NCBI GenBank assembly: GCA_002633005.1
Contig: NMRA01001159.1
Span: 1 to 46,359 of the forward strand
Length of the DNA: 46,359 bases
From: Phoronis australis
Lineage: Eukaryota; Phoronida; Phoronidae
Direction of reading: 5' to 3'
The notes below the pieces were generated by a model. That model was not told where the DNA came from. It did not search any database and was given only the letters and a program-made list of their open reading frames with translations. Both the position numbers and the translations under genes were made by a program. Positions 23,143 through 34,849 of this stretch are shown here, in pieces (within the stretch, counting starts at the first letter, position 1; each line of letters starts with the position of its first letter).

Positions 23143-26100
23143 ATTAAATACCACAGCTTTCATGTTGAAGGTCACTTCCTGCACCGTCGTCTGACCACAC
23201 CCTTGTGGAATGAACTGTAACTCTTTTCCAAGCTTAATTATGTTTAGCTTTTCATAAGTAAAGTGTCCCATTTCAGAAAGGACCTTTTCTCGGTGGAACA
23301 GTTCGGAGAAATGTCCCTTTGACCCTCTATACATATAAGTCCGACACTGCCAAGTATTCACGAGGGAAGTTGTGATTGGAAATTCATCAAAAAAAAACAA
23401 AAAAACATTCGTGCACAGCACAGCATTGTCAAGACTTTCGACCCGAACAACCAAGAGATGTGGAAAAATAAAATAGGACCGACTGCCATCGAAAGGGAAT
23501 CAGGAATTTTAATGAACATGAAGACTTCTGTTTGTTAATTACACATAAGGACTATTAGTTATAAAGAATGTTACTGTTTCCCATATTGTCTCAAGAATAG
23601 TATCTCTTTTGAAGATCGTTACTATGAGTTGTTTGTGAAGAACTCCTACATGTGGAAAACACTGCGGACTGGGCTACAATTTGGGTGACTCTGTACATCT
23701 CGAAAGAGTGTACCCAAATATTGCAATAATAAAAATCTAAACAAATATTTCGGCGTTTTTTGAGGTCAAGTTAAACTCATGATCCGTTAAATGTTCCTCA
23801 GAACGAGCAAAAAATACACATTACTATGTATCCTCAATCTTCCATTTCCCCGGTTACCCGTCAAAATATGCGAGAATACCTGCGGAAATTGCTTATAACA
23901 TGCCGTTTTGATTAACAAATTCGTCGGCTTCTGATAGACATGTTTGTTGTATCTATGAAAACCGACAGGTTAACAGGTGAGTTTTGAAGAATTGATGACG
24001 ATTCAGGGAATTCAGTTGAAGCCTGAATATGGAACAAAACTATAATCCGGTCCCCAAATAGTAAAGTGCACTTGGACACTTTTTGCCTATCTAAAACAAC
24101 ACCCAAAACATTGATAAAATTTGGACACTTCATTCCAAAAAATTACTCACAATTCAAATGACATTAAATGCATTGCTTTTATATTCTATGCAGAAAGGAA
24201 TTAAGTCATTAAACCACGGTAAATGCATTGCTCAAGGATTTGATTGTTGATTTCTGACATGTTTATGACTTTAATTGCAGGCTGACATTGGGAAAATTCC
24301 ATCTGTCATTAGATCCCCAAATATAAAAGTACACTAAACGATTTTTGTCTATCTGAAATAAGCCTCAAGGAAATTGATGAATTTCGGACAGCCCAACAAA
24401 GTGTCCTAAAATGTTCACAGAATTCAAACGACAATAAAATGTTTATTGGATTAGGAATTATATTATTGGGTTAAAGTTTACAAATGAAGTTTAAGTAATT
24501 AACTAAATAAAATCAAACTTATTGGTCATCAACTTGGAGAGGTTATCTTTGAATATCCTTGATATTTTTGGTTTTCAGTGGTTTTGTGAATTGAATTTTT
24601 GTTCTTCAAAACTAAATGGTTTGCTTGCATTTCGCTTGCATACTACACACACGGCTGAGCGCACCCAGCCTAAAATATAGGGGGCTCGAATATTTTAGAA
24701 TGTGGAATTTTACTAATACAAAATCGAACACTGGGTTTGTGCTGAGCTATGAATTGAGCAAACGCCGAATCCTGTGTTTTTAAAGGACATTTGCCTAGGA
24801 CTTTTTGTTTCTCGGAGGCGGACCTTTTTGCCCACTTTGCCATCGATGACCTTGAGCCCACTAGGTGCGCAAATGCAAGAAGCACTTCATGGCAGGAACA
24901 ACCACGTTCAAAATAAAGTTTAACGATGCAGTATACCTGTTTAGAATCTCAGATACCCACGGGATTTGAATTTGAACGCCAGACGTTGAAGGGTGTACAT
25001 TTTGGGACACACTTTATATCTTTTTCCCCAGCAACCAGAAACTGGACTACAGGCTCTATTTCTTCAAGGGATTCTGAAGCGGCCACAAAGGCACTCATAC
25101 CAGGCACCATTTGACCGTACCTTTCCATAAATTACTTTAAACCCGAAACTGGGTCATAAAAGGAACCTTGACCTTCGACCCAGCTATAATTACTTCAGGC
25201 AGCTCCCAGCTACATACCTGTCAATACGCTTGGGGGGGCTAGACCCATTCTTACTCTCCGTGAATTTTTGTTGGTTCACGGTTACTTAAATCATGATGGC
25301 TGCATCCCCGGTATTACCCCTATCTATGATGGACGTGTGGGTGGGGTTCGGTACAATTATGGTGACATTCAGAGAACGGGGGGAGGGTGACAAAAGCAAG
25401 GGATAAGGGTCTGCATAGCTCGATTGAGTGCAGGTATTCTACCATTAGAGGTTGAGGTGGGGCGGTACTTCTGAATTCATGTGAATGAACAGATTTGTCC
25501 TGTTTGGAAAAACGGAATTGAATAAACTAGTCTGAAGTGGTCATTGTGCAATATGTTATGTAATTACCTTATAATTGTTATGTGACTGGGTAAGCCCATT
25601 GAGGCTGGGGGTTGTGGTGAATATTCTGTCTTTGATATTGTATTTTATAGCACCCTTACGTCACTATAATAAATAAATAAATGTACAGAATATCCCACGT
25701 CCACCTTAGGTGCCGGACACAGTAACGGACTTACGGGGAGGGGCAAGGGGCGATGGCGTCCCAAAATTTCTCCCGGATTCCATTTGCCAGTTCAGGTGCG
25801 AATTTCTGAGGGTTAAATCCCTGGCTACTGAATACTCTGCCCTGTCCCCCAACTCAAAATCCTGTATCCGTTTTGGGACAGCCTCTGAGATGAAGCCATC
25901 AAGGGTTGAGTAACCGTGAACCAACACGGAGAGTAAGAATTGCCCTAGGACCAGTACACGGACCGGTAGCGAGGAGCTGCCTCAAGTAGCTATAGCTGAG
26001 ATCCAACAGTGTGAAAATACAAAATTTCCAATGAACTAAAACTAGTTGCTTTGATTCAATTGAGACTGGCAGCTCGTACCGGCCGTCTGCGCTCGCTCTA

Positions 26101-27000
26101 AGGTCAAGATTCGTTTTATTGTGATCCAGTTCAGGGAAACTTTATTTTATCATGGATATTCTTTGAAGCGTTTTTTTGAAAAGGTGAGGTCTCGAAGTCC
26201 CTGGTGTGGTACGTTTGGGGCAATTTCAAAATGCGTAGTTGAAATACCACCGGTAGTCCAGTTTCTGGTGGCTGGGGGAAAAGGATAGTGTGTCCCAAAA
26301 CTGCGCACACTTCCTGAATGCCTGGAGTTCAAATTCAGTTCCCGTGGATTATGCGCCGGACAACTGCATGGTGAGATATTATTTTTAACGGTGGTACGTC
26401 AGTCATGATGTGCAATCAAATAACGACAAGCAATCAATTCAGTTTTGAATAGCAAAATTCACTGCTGAATACTACTGGAAACCAAAAACACCAAGGAAGT
26501 GCAAACAAACTTTCCAAGCAGCGAGTTTAGTTTTATTTACTTAAAGATTTTTAAAACATTTTTCTATCTACGGTTTGTGCGTCCGAATTTCATCAATGTG
26601 TTTGAGAGTTATTTTAGATATGCAAAAATCTTTAGAATCTATAATTGTGCTTTATTATCGGATTTTAGAGTTTTTCCAAATTCTGGCTGCAATTAATTTC
26701 AATGAAACATCGTCAAAACTTACGAGATAAGCTTCTAATTATAAAAAAAAATCATTCAGAAATTTATTGAGTTTTGTACCTACATAAACAACTAAATCAG
26801 CAACAAACGAATTTGTTTATCAAAACGGAATGTTATCAGCAATTTCCGCATGTATGCTTGCAGACTTTTGACGGGCAACAGGGGGGATATGGGAGATGGA
26901 GCAAGCGACGAAGAGTCCTCGTCTTTAAAAAAATAACGTTTCTGAGGGCAGTTATCACGTGCACATGTGGTATCTAAGGACTTGTTGACAATTCTGTCCC
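23143..27000. repeat. Large imperfect palindrome in D2
   Basis: Segments left of ~25.6 kb recur inverted to the right: 25180-25330 with 25870-26000; 25130-25200 with 26090-26150; 24945-25130 with 26150-26350; 23950-24130 (and again 24290-24400) with 26580-26720; 23800-23950 with 26790-26900. The outer left part (23143-23660) is the reverse complement of D1 9480-9985, which the right arm lacks. D1 has a single direct copy (about 8750-9985). No gene is seen inside. Confidence 0.75.
25560..25682 (+). mobile_element. Possible LINE 3' end with (TAAA)n tail
   Basis: A sequence ending CACTATAATAAATAAATAAATG looks like the short tandem A-rich tail of an RTE/CR1-type non-LTR element. It lies in the palindrome spacer and is unique to it. 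No reverse-transcriptase frame is linked to it, so the call is tentative. Confidence 0.25.
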
Positions 27001-28036
27001 ATGTGTTTTTATAACTGAACAAGAAATCCACGAAAACAATCCCCACACCACTTTAGCAGATTTTGCGGTTATACTGATTAATTTTGTATCTTTCAGATAT
27101 TTGACATTAACCATCACATCCGTCTATGATTTTAAATACACACTTTTCACCATTTAAAAAAATCTGTGCGAGTTTATGTTAACAGGTATTACTGTTTCCG
27201 GGCGTAATATTTGCAAACGTTTTCATTCCAAACACGGTTTATGGAGAAACGTATATTTTCCGGGATATACTTTTGACAAAAAAATTCCTAAGTGGAGCAT
27301 GTTAAAACTTATATATTCAATATTTTAACGCAAAAACTTAACTTTGTCATCACATCGATTGGTTTATATCATTACAAAGAACGTTAGCTGTAACCTGCCA
27401 TTGAGTTGAATCTGGTTAATTGTGGATGGGTTTTTTAATTTCGTCAAAACTTGTTGCACTCTTAAATTGTTCGAATTCGTTTTGCCTTCATTTTAAGAGA
27501 ATATGCCTTGAATGTTATGTTAGGTATACTCATGTAGATATAATACTCCGTCATGGCTACAGAACGGTTACCAAAGTGATAATAAAGGATGATTTAAAAG
27601 TCAAAAACTGCACCCGCTACAGGTATGCAGAAGACCAGTAAATCGCAACCGGGGCTAAACTTTTTAATCCTGATGCCCTAACGGTCCTGCCACCTATAGG
27701 GAACTCTGATAACAAGACTGCCTTAATTCCTGTGAATCTCTAGGCATGAACACCAGTGGACGAAAGATATTGGAAATTGAAACTGTCAGATCGCGAATGC
27801 TTCAAACTGGAACCCTATTATTGAAGACAACGTCACTAACACATCCGTAGTTTCAGTTGCTAGAACATCTTTCGAAATCCTTAGTGGACATATTCTATTG
27901 CCAACTATATTTTGAATATTAAAGCGAAGACACAAACCTCGATTCAGCAAATAAATACATTATAAAGATAAAACAAAAAACAAATAATCAGTAGATTTTT
28001 CAACAATTAACAACAATTTCACGGTGTGGGGACCTG

Positions 28037-28574
28037 TGCCCGGTTGCATGAAACAGTCCCTAAATGTTAGAGATGTCCCTAGGTCTTAGGGACGTCCCTA
28101 AATTTTAGGGACTGTTGCATGAAAAGCTCCCAGTTAGTTTAGGCATTAAATAGGGACTCAAATTTTGGGGTTACCTAAAGTAAGTCCCTAAGTTGAGTCC
28201 CTAGCAATAAAATTGCTGACCAAGCTCATATTGCTGTTGAAAAAAATTCCGTGACAGAACTTAACCCGCTCGAGACGTACAGTGACAGTGAGCTAAACGA
28301 AAGATTTAGATGTTTAAGGGGTGGGATTTTCATGATAGTTTAAGAGCTTGGAGGTGTCGAATAGGGAAGGCTTGATCTTACCCACTATACTGGTTAGTAC
28401 TTCCATCGTAAGCTGAATTCATCGATTACTGTAGACTAAAGCCAGGCACGACTTACTCCACGTCTCGCTGAAGACGCTGGAAAGTCCTTAAACAAAATCC
28501 TTATAGGGACTTCCTTAACTAGATTGGCAACTTGGTTAAGTCCCTAGTTAGGGACTGTTTCATGCAACCGAGCA
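28037..28574. mobile_element. PIF/Harbinger-like MITE, 538 bp
   Basis: The ends are inverted repeats: TGCCCGGTTGCATGAAACAG on the left, and TGCTCGGTTGCATGAAACAG reading in from the right. The flanks are a 3-bp CTG direct repeat (28034-28036 and 28575-28577). The D1 site (11251-11270) reads GGAACCTGTACTACG with a single CTG, an exact empty site. A 3-bp TWA/CWG duplication is typical of PIF/Harbinger elements. The interior repeats the word TAGGGAC/GTCCCTA many times on both strands and has no transposase frame. Confidence 0.85.
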
Positions 28575-28803
28575 CTGTACTACGTGTTTGGACTGGTCAT
28601 GAGGACTACGGCGTCCTCATTAGCAATTTGATGTAGGAATACAGCACCAGTCGAACAAGACTGTTATTAAAATGTAGAAATCGGTCTCATATGTAATTAA
28701 AACAGTTTGGTCCAGTAGTTTAGGAGTGGTGGCAAGGTCTGAAATCTTCTCATGTTAGGGTGACCAGGAATGACGGCGTAGTGCGACAAGGTGGCCGTGG
28801 TTC

Positions 28804-29495
28804 AAGGATCATTACCAGCAATATTGAAACCAAAAACTGCACATGCGCACAAATCATTCACCCCCCTCCAGGATACACGGGGTTCGCAGAAAACACAGCG
28901 TTGGGGGTCCTTTTGATGAACCAATCACGTTTGCCGAAAGCATATAACATAGATAAGTAAATTGTTGAAAACATCAACAAGTTTCAGTAAAATTGGATAG
29001 GTTTAACATGGCATGGTCAAAGTTTCGGCTTATTTTGCCGCTTCGATCAGTGAAATTGCCGCTGAAAACTCGAAAGTAGATGTGAGAAAACGATAATTTC
29101 AACCAAGCCTTTCATGTGCGGTTAGTTTCCGATAGACCCAGCAGATGTCAGTATAATCAAGATTGAAATGTAGGAGTTAGAACAAAATTAGACAATTGTA
29201 TATATCATGCGCTGGCCAAAAATTGCCAATTTTGGCCTTTTGATATCAGCTTAATTTATCATAGACTATCATCATTGGGTCTAGTTAATTCGAAGTTTTT
29301 GGCTAAATCACTCATAATGTTCACACCAGTATACTAAAGTAATAAACCATTGCTTAATATATAAAAGTTTGATTGCAATACTCATAGCAGGGCGTGCAGC
29401 AATAGTTAGCCGTTGACCGGCCTGATGGGAGCTAAAATTACTGGCACATCGGTAAAGGTTTCTTATAAACTTATAAATTACATCGTTAATTTTAT
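28804..29495. other. D2-specific stretch, no gene seen
   Basis: Between 'gtgcgacaaggtggccgtgg' and 'catgctgtaagtaat' D2 has ~690 bp where D1 has only ~100 unrelated bases. I see the short palindrome AAAATTGCCAATTTT near 29220 but no clear terminal repeats, target duplication or coding frame. Confidence 0.4.
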
Positions 29496-30261
29496 ACATT
29501 TCATGCTGTAAGTAATATATTATGCGTGCCCTGAAGAAGTTTCATCTGCAGATATGCTTGATTAACAGATATAGGGGAAGAGTGAATAAGGCAGTCAGAC
29601 AAACGACTGTAGCAACTCGCCAGTGAGTTGGTTAAGAATTAGTCAAATTTTAATCCGAATAGACCGTTTAACTTTATAATTACCAATTGTTCTCGAGAAG
29701 TATTGTGGGATAGGTGACTTGAGAAAGATTGAGTGTCTTTGCAAATGGTGTACTAAAGTAAGAACACAAATAAGAAGCTGCGGCAGGCGATTGTCATTAA
29801 CTATTTTGGACAGAGAGAAATCGGTGTAAAAACATTTTACATTTTTTCCAATCAACCGATTTTCAGGGCTGTTTCCTTGTATTGGCACAGGTCACTTCGC
29901 TGAAGTAATTGGCCACGATCAAGTTCTAACATTGCACGAACTAGGCTGTTTGGAATGTTCCAGAGTAAAAGTAAATATGCGCATCTCAACTCTGTTTTGG
30001 AGGAGGGCTGTGAAACCCGATCAAGCAAAAGATAACTTTACGAGAAAAAAAATTTTGATCACAAGGGTCCATGTATGAAGAACTCAAAAGTAAAATAAGA
30101 TGGCTATGATGACAGGTCTAGCACGAAAATACAGAAATAATGTGACATCACGCAATGCATGATAAATGCTTTGCAAACAATAAGGAAATCAGACATCTGA
30201 GTCAAGTTCGATAGGATAATAGCAGCTTTCTTACTGTTTTTAGATGTGTTAGAATTGTTAC

Positions 30262-30300
30262 CTTCGAAAACACCGTAGCAGTGAGGTACGTAAACGACAT
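30262..30300 (-). CDS. Possible short first coding exon at the D2 boundary
   Basis: On the minus strand an ATG (30298-30300) opens a 13-codon frame, MSFTYLTATVFSK, ending exactly at a donor AAG|GTAACAAT. An in-frame TAA lies four codons upstream of the ATG. The end is phase 0, so it could splice to the ankyrin exon at 14733. The duplicated unit D ends within the last bases of this putative exon: the D1 counterpart near 12438 keeps only the terminal AAG and donor. This is weak evidence because the frame is short and has no recognisable domain. If 37560-37649 is in the same gene, this would be an internal exon or alternative start. Confidence 0.25.
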
Positions 30301-30416
30301 TGTAAAGTTTTAAATGGATTATATTCAAACATTCTACGAGAAAGTTTTGATATTCGTATCAGAGTTAAAGTATATTGGAATGAAATCTGGCGTAGATCCA
30401 TTAGAATCGAAATTAA

Positions 30417-30809
30417 ACTTTGCCGATCCAAACCATAAGCCATTTCCTACTCCTGGAATTGTACATTGATCTTGCTGATTTCGTTCCCAAAGCCAGTGTG
30501 TATCAGTTGAGCTTTGACGTGGAGAAGAAAAATTTCGAGAAAACTAAAACTGGTGGTGACACTGACCTCTTCGGCTACGAAGATGAACCAAATTTGAAAG
30601 ACGGAAAGCAAGACCTTGCACAGGAAAATGAAAATTTAGTGGAACTGAGAAATTTGTTACAACTGCAGTCCATTATGGGCAATTATTTTAACAAATACCA
30701 CCCCATCTGCGCTTGGAGTTGAAACAATGTATACAAAAACATATGGCAATTCGTCAATGAGATTGCAAGAGTTTGTCCCACTAACAATGGATGTGAACTG
30801 GCATTGTAG
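30417..30809 (+). pseudogene. Decayed coding-like sequence of unknown family
   Basis: A plus-strand frame without a true ATG reads ELYIDLADFVPKASVYQLSF, then a strongly acidic/lysine-rich stretch (EKKNFEKTKTGG, GYEDEPNLKDG) and a Leu-rich segment (VELRNLLQLQS). It meets TGA at 30720-30722 and continues in the same frame with NVYKNIWQFVNEIARVCPTN to TAG at 30807. A shifted frame just after (EIYEDGPSYMPNVEI) also looks protein-like. The composition is unlike the surrounding AT-rich noise, which suggests a once-coding sequence, perhaps from a transposon or retrocopy. I do not recognise the family. Confidence 0.3.
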
Positions 30810-32194
30810 AAATTTATGAAGATGGGCCGTCCTACATGCCAAATGTTGAAATCAGCGCATTATGTTGAGGTCTGTTGTGAGTGGACTGTAGATATTTCCT
30901 CCAGTTGTAATTTTCTGAAGTTTAGCGTCGTGCAATTTACGTGGTTTAAGTATTAGAAACTGAAAAAATCTCAGTTGCTTTTGGGAGATATTGTTTGTGC
31001 AGTTAGTCGAACTCCAAGTTTTGGCCGGGAATCCGATTGCACAGTCACTTGAATTTTTTATCAGGTTAAAGTTATATACATTAATTATAGTACAATTTGC
31101 AGACACGTGTTTCAACTATACATGTACCTCTCTTGCTAGTTGTCTATGGTTGCATGGTAGTACTCAAACACACACAAAATAGCTAAACAAGAACAAATGT
31201 TAAAAGTGACACTTGAAGTTCATAGCTGTCTAAATAGTCAGTGATACACCTACTGTACCTCTTGGGCATACACTGTAGTCAGTATAAGGACCCTATTAAT
31301 ACAATGAAGGTCACATTCAACGTTTACTCTTCCACTGAGTACATACCGACAGTTTCATGACAAAAAGTCACATGAAACGGGGTAATCGATCTCGTAAAAT
31401 ACCCCTTTCGGGGAATTTTTGCCGATATTGGTCATGACGACGCCGTACCCTTCATGAAAATCCAAACACGGAATACATGTACAAGCACCGTGGACTTGCA
31501 GCTGTTAGAAATGAATTAGTCAAGTTAAGCATGACAAAAATATTAAATCTTTTTGTAAACACAAGTATATGTAAGGTTTTCACAACGTAATGGAATATTT
31601 ATAAAGAATACTCGAGCAACGAACAAAATAAACTTCTATCTTATTATGTGTTCTTTTCCCGGATAACTTCACAAATTTAACAATACCCGAATACCCACGT
31701 TTGTTTGCAAGCAATTCAGATCAACTGCAAAATTTCCAAGAGTCCCTTGTACATGTACATGTCAGACATTTACTAGAAAAACTAATGCAAATAAATGTGA
31801 CTATATCACAAATAACATAACCATAAAGGATATGTCTGTGCGGACCTCCCGTTCATTCAACAGACTCTTACTAAAAGGAACTTACCCTACTATACGAAAG
31901 CTGGAATTTATTTTAATACCAACACGGAAAAATCAGAATCACTGCAGCCCTTTAACAATTCATAATTGTTTCCTTCAATTGCCATTGAAGAAAATATACA
32001 ACAACCACACTATCAATAACTTTTGAGTTACCAGCTTCACTTTGGCTTGATGAGTGAAAAGATTACCGTATCTCACCGGAACAAAAATGTTTAATTAAGA
32101 AATCCAATAATAATATGAAAAATTGGTTTAATGTTAGGTAAATGATCAGCGTTAGGCACGGTTGCAATAGGGTTCCACTTCTACAAAATTGTCT

Positions 32195-32690
32195 CTTGTG
32201 GTATATCGGACACTCTGCACACACTCTTCACTTCAGTTACGTGTGTGTATTCAATCCGGTAGTACGACTGGGATGTTTTTTCAAAAGTTTCAATCACCGG
32301 CTTTGTTAACATAGGGATACCGCGAGCTGGTGTCCTGAGAGGTTTATTCTGGTCTACATCAATGACTTCCCCTCAGACCTCTACATCAACGATTTTATTC
32401 TCATTTCGAACACATCCGAAAAGCCTCTCTATTTAGCTTCAATTGAATCTTCGTGCAGGGCTCCAGAAGTCACGTGAACTTCACGACTGAGATAGACTGT
32501 CGATTCTGAGTTTACTAGATGTCTCAATTACAGACTGACCCAATTTTTATAGATGGTGTAGTTATTCCCCACAAACAGTTTTAAAGACATATAGGCATCG
32601 TAGTAGATGATAGAATTTCCGGTATATTTGAAACACACTGACTAGCCCATGGGCAAAAAAGCAATGTATAATCAACCTATTGATACATGT
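32195..32690 (+). pseudogene. Non-LTR retrotransposon reverse-transcriptase remnant (a)
   Basis: From 32314 the plus strand reads GIPRAGVLRGL, then after a one-base shift LVYINDFPSDL. This is the degraded form of the reverse-transcriptase block [21 protein letters not shown] found in CR1/Jockey/RTE-type elements. Downstream, about 32545-32640, FIDGVVIPHKQF, an in-frame stop and RHIGIVVDDRIS match the 'HLGVxLDDxLS' thumb block that follows the catalytic FADD. The FADD motif itself is lost. Frameshifts and stops make it a dead fragment. Confidence 0.6.
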
Positions 32691-32714
32691 GTTGCATATT
32701 TAGTGCATGTTTTG

Positions 32715-33613
32715 AATAGTATAACAGGTGATATATTAGTCGTAGTTGGAATAGATGATCATTTTAAAGAACAAGGTTACGTCACTCTCGTAGTATGTTT
32801 GGTAATGTTAATCGGTAAATGAAACAACAAGAATGGATCAACGTTAATAATTCTCAGAGCGAGGACATGCATGTTCTTTAAAAATATGAACACATTTATC
32901 AAAGTCCAGGCGAGTGGTTTTAGCTCAAACAAGCTACAGTAAATAATTGTTATTGACAATAGCGTGACTGTATTTACACTTAATGAATCATCTTTAAGAG
33001 ATCAATTTGATGAGAGTTTAAGTTTTAATTAAAGTTTCCTTTTTTAGCCAGCAAAACGGGACGAAATGTAGTTTGCCAAAAAATAATTTTTGACATAAAA
33101 TACGATATAATAGACAGCAATGTTGAAGAAAATGAGCTCTGTACTAAAGCAGGGAATATATGGGCAAAACCTACGGGGTAGCCTGGTTTTATTAGTCTAT
33201 CTAACCGAATACCTGCTGGGCGTATCAATTGCAAACAAAGGTGAAACTAACTTATAATTCCACGTAGTCGAAATGGATTTCTAACATATTTGGGTAATTA
33301 TCAAACAGCAATAGAATTACGACAGAACATCAATACATGATTAAAATGATATTGGAATAGGCTATTATTAAAATGCGACTGATGTATAAAGTAGTTTAAG
33401 GAAAATTCGATTTGGCAATCCTAAGTATATGCTGTGTTACTGGTTAGGAACAAATGCACAAAGAAGACAATCAACTTGTCAATGACATTGAACAAAATGC
33501 TAACAGGCAAAACGTCCTGGAAAAGGACAAACTCTTCTCTACAAATTAAACATATTTTACCAAAACCATTCATCGTATCAATATCGATTTTCAGAAAAGC
33601 CAATCAATCACGT
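32715..33613. repeat. Truncated third copy of D (D3)
   Basis: This stretch matches about 13237-14085 of D2, and the same area of D1 up to about 1985. It begins in intron sequence just upstream (in the gene's sense) of where a type-B exon would be and stops abruptly after 'CAATCAATCACGTG'. The ankyrin exon itself is missing, so the remnant adds no coding repeat. It lies between two related reverse-transcriptase remnants. Confidence 0.75.
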
Positions 33614-34119
33614 GTCGTTTTCTGCACACCTGATATGTACTCTGAACCACTAATTTATTGAAACCTGCACAGAGCGGGTATTATTGTGAAGCTGTTTATT
33701 TCATGGAGAACTGATCATTTAAAACAGTACAAGCCACACAATTTTTGTTGTGAAATTTGCACTGAATTGTTTTTTCGGATCAAAAAACTTTTGTCTGATA
33801 ACTGATTACTTCATCTGTTTAATAAGTGATAAGATTTCTGCCCGCAAATTGATATAAACATGATATGCAGGCAGAATCGAAACGTCATTGAGCTAGGAAA
33901 TCCTTTCGCAAATTGTTTCTTCGACAGGATTTTGTCAGTCGTTCGAATTGAGAAAATTAGAAGCAAATAAATGGAGGATGTTTGCATTCAAAGTGATCTA
34001 TCTTTGCTTTTTAACGACTTTGAGGGCAGCCAAACAGCATGTCAATAAGTTCATGCACAAAGAAATCTCTTATACATAAAGACCGTCAACAATGAAAAGT
34101 GTCGTGTGTTCAATTCTGT

Positions 34120-34830
34120 ATATCTTATACAATACGGGGCATTCTGCACACACTCCTCACTCAATCTACTGTACCTATCCAATCGGATATTACCACTAAA
34201 CGGGGTGTTTTTAATACCTTCACCCAAGGCTTTATCAATGTTGGGGGAACCGTATACAAGTGTCGCGAGGCGCCTGATTATAATGTTCTGCACCAATGAT
34301 TTTTTTAGAAATCAGCTCCGAAACCTTTATTGATGTCAATGATGCAGACCTATGTCAAAAACAATTAAGAACCTTCATTCAACTAAAACTTTATTCATAC
34401 AATCTTGGTTCAGGACTCCTAGGTGGCGTATTAACTTCAAGGCTGACGGCAAGCGTTCATCTTAAGTTTACTAGACCCCCCACTTGCACACCCACTCAGT
34501 CTTTATCTAAAAGTTGATGGTGAAATTAATCCACTTCAAAAAAAAATCGCGCAGACATCTGGGCATTACAGTTTATGATGACCTGACGTTTGAATCACAC
34601 TGTCGAGCCTGTAGGCAAATACCAAGGGCGGCGCACCATAGGGGGCTAGTGGGGGGACTATAGCCTCCCACTTTTTCAGTGCTAAGCCAAACATGGTCTA
34701 TAGGAGATGCACCACAGGGGGATGAGAGACTTAAGCCCCCACTTTTTTCAGTGCGCGCCGTTCATGATTCATTCGCAAATGCTAATCAACCTATTGGAAT
34801 TTTTATTCGTACATTTAAGTACCTCTCATC
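34120..34830 (+). pseudogene. Non-LTR reverse-transcriptase remnant (b), paralogue of (a)
   Basis: This is colinear with 32195-32690: the shared start 'CTGCACACACTC', a degraded GxP...V block (GEPYTSVARRL), a TNDF remnant of YINDF, then at 34556 HLGITVYDDLTFESHC, the thumb block in a much better state than in (a). The shared tail 'AATCAACCTATTG' is at 34785. Stops and shifts interrupt it. The two remnants flank D3. Confidence 0.6.
34631..34758. repeat. Two diverged ~77-bp G-rich/C-rich repeats
   Basis: GCACCATAGGGGGCTAG...CCCACTTTTTCAGTGC at 34632 recurs as GCACCACAGGGGGATGA...CCCCCACTTTTTTCAGTGC at 34709. The runs of G and C within each unit could form a short hairpin. Confidence 0.6.
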
Positions 34831-34849
34831 AAAGAAATTACTCTGAAAA

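Larger units (their letters stand above)
12449..30265. repeat. Segmental duplication unit D, copy D2 (expanded)
   Basis: This is the second copy of D, ~17.8 kb. It starts in the intron sequence that follows the type-A exon (matching 670 onward) and ends at a splice-donor-like GTAACAATT at 30261. The extra ~6 kb over D1 is largely explained by a 1.72-kb internal duplication, a 1.6-kb THAP element, an inverted arm near 23.1-25.3 kb, a 0.5-kb MITE and ~0.7 kb of unmatched sequence near 28.8-29.5 kb. Confidence 0.85.
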
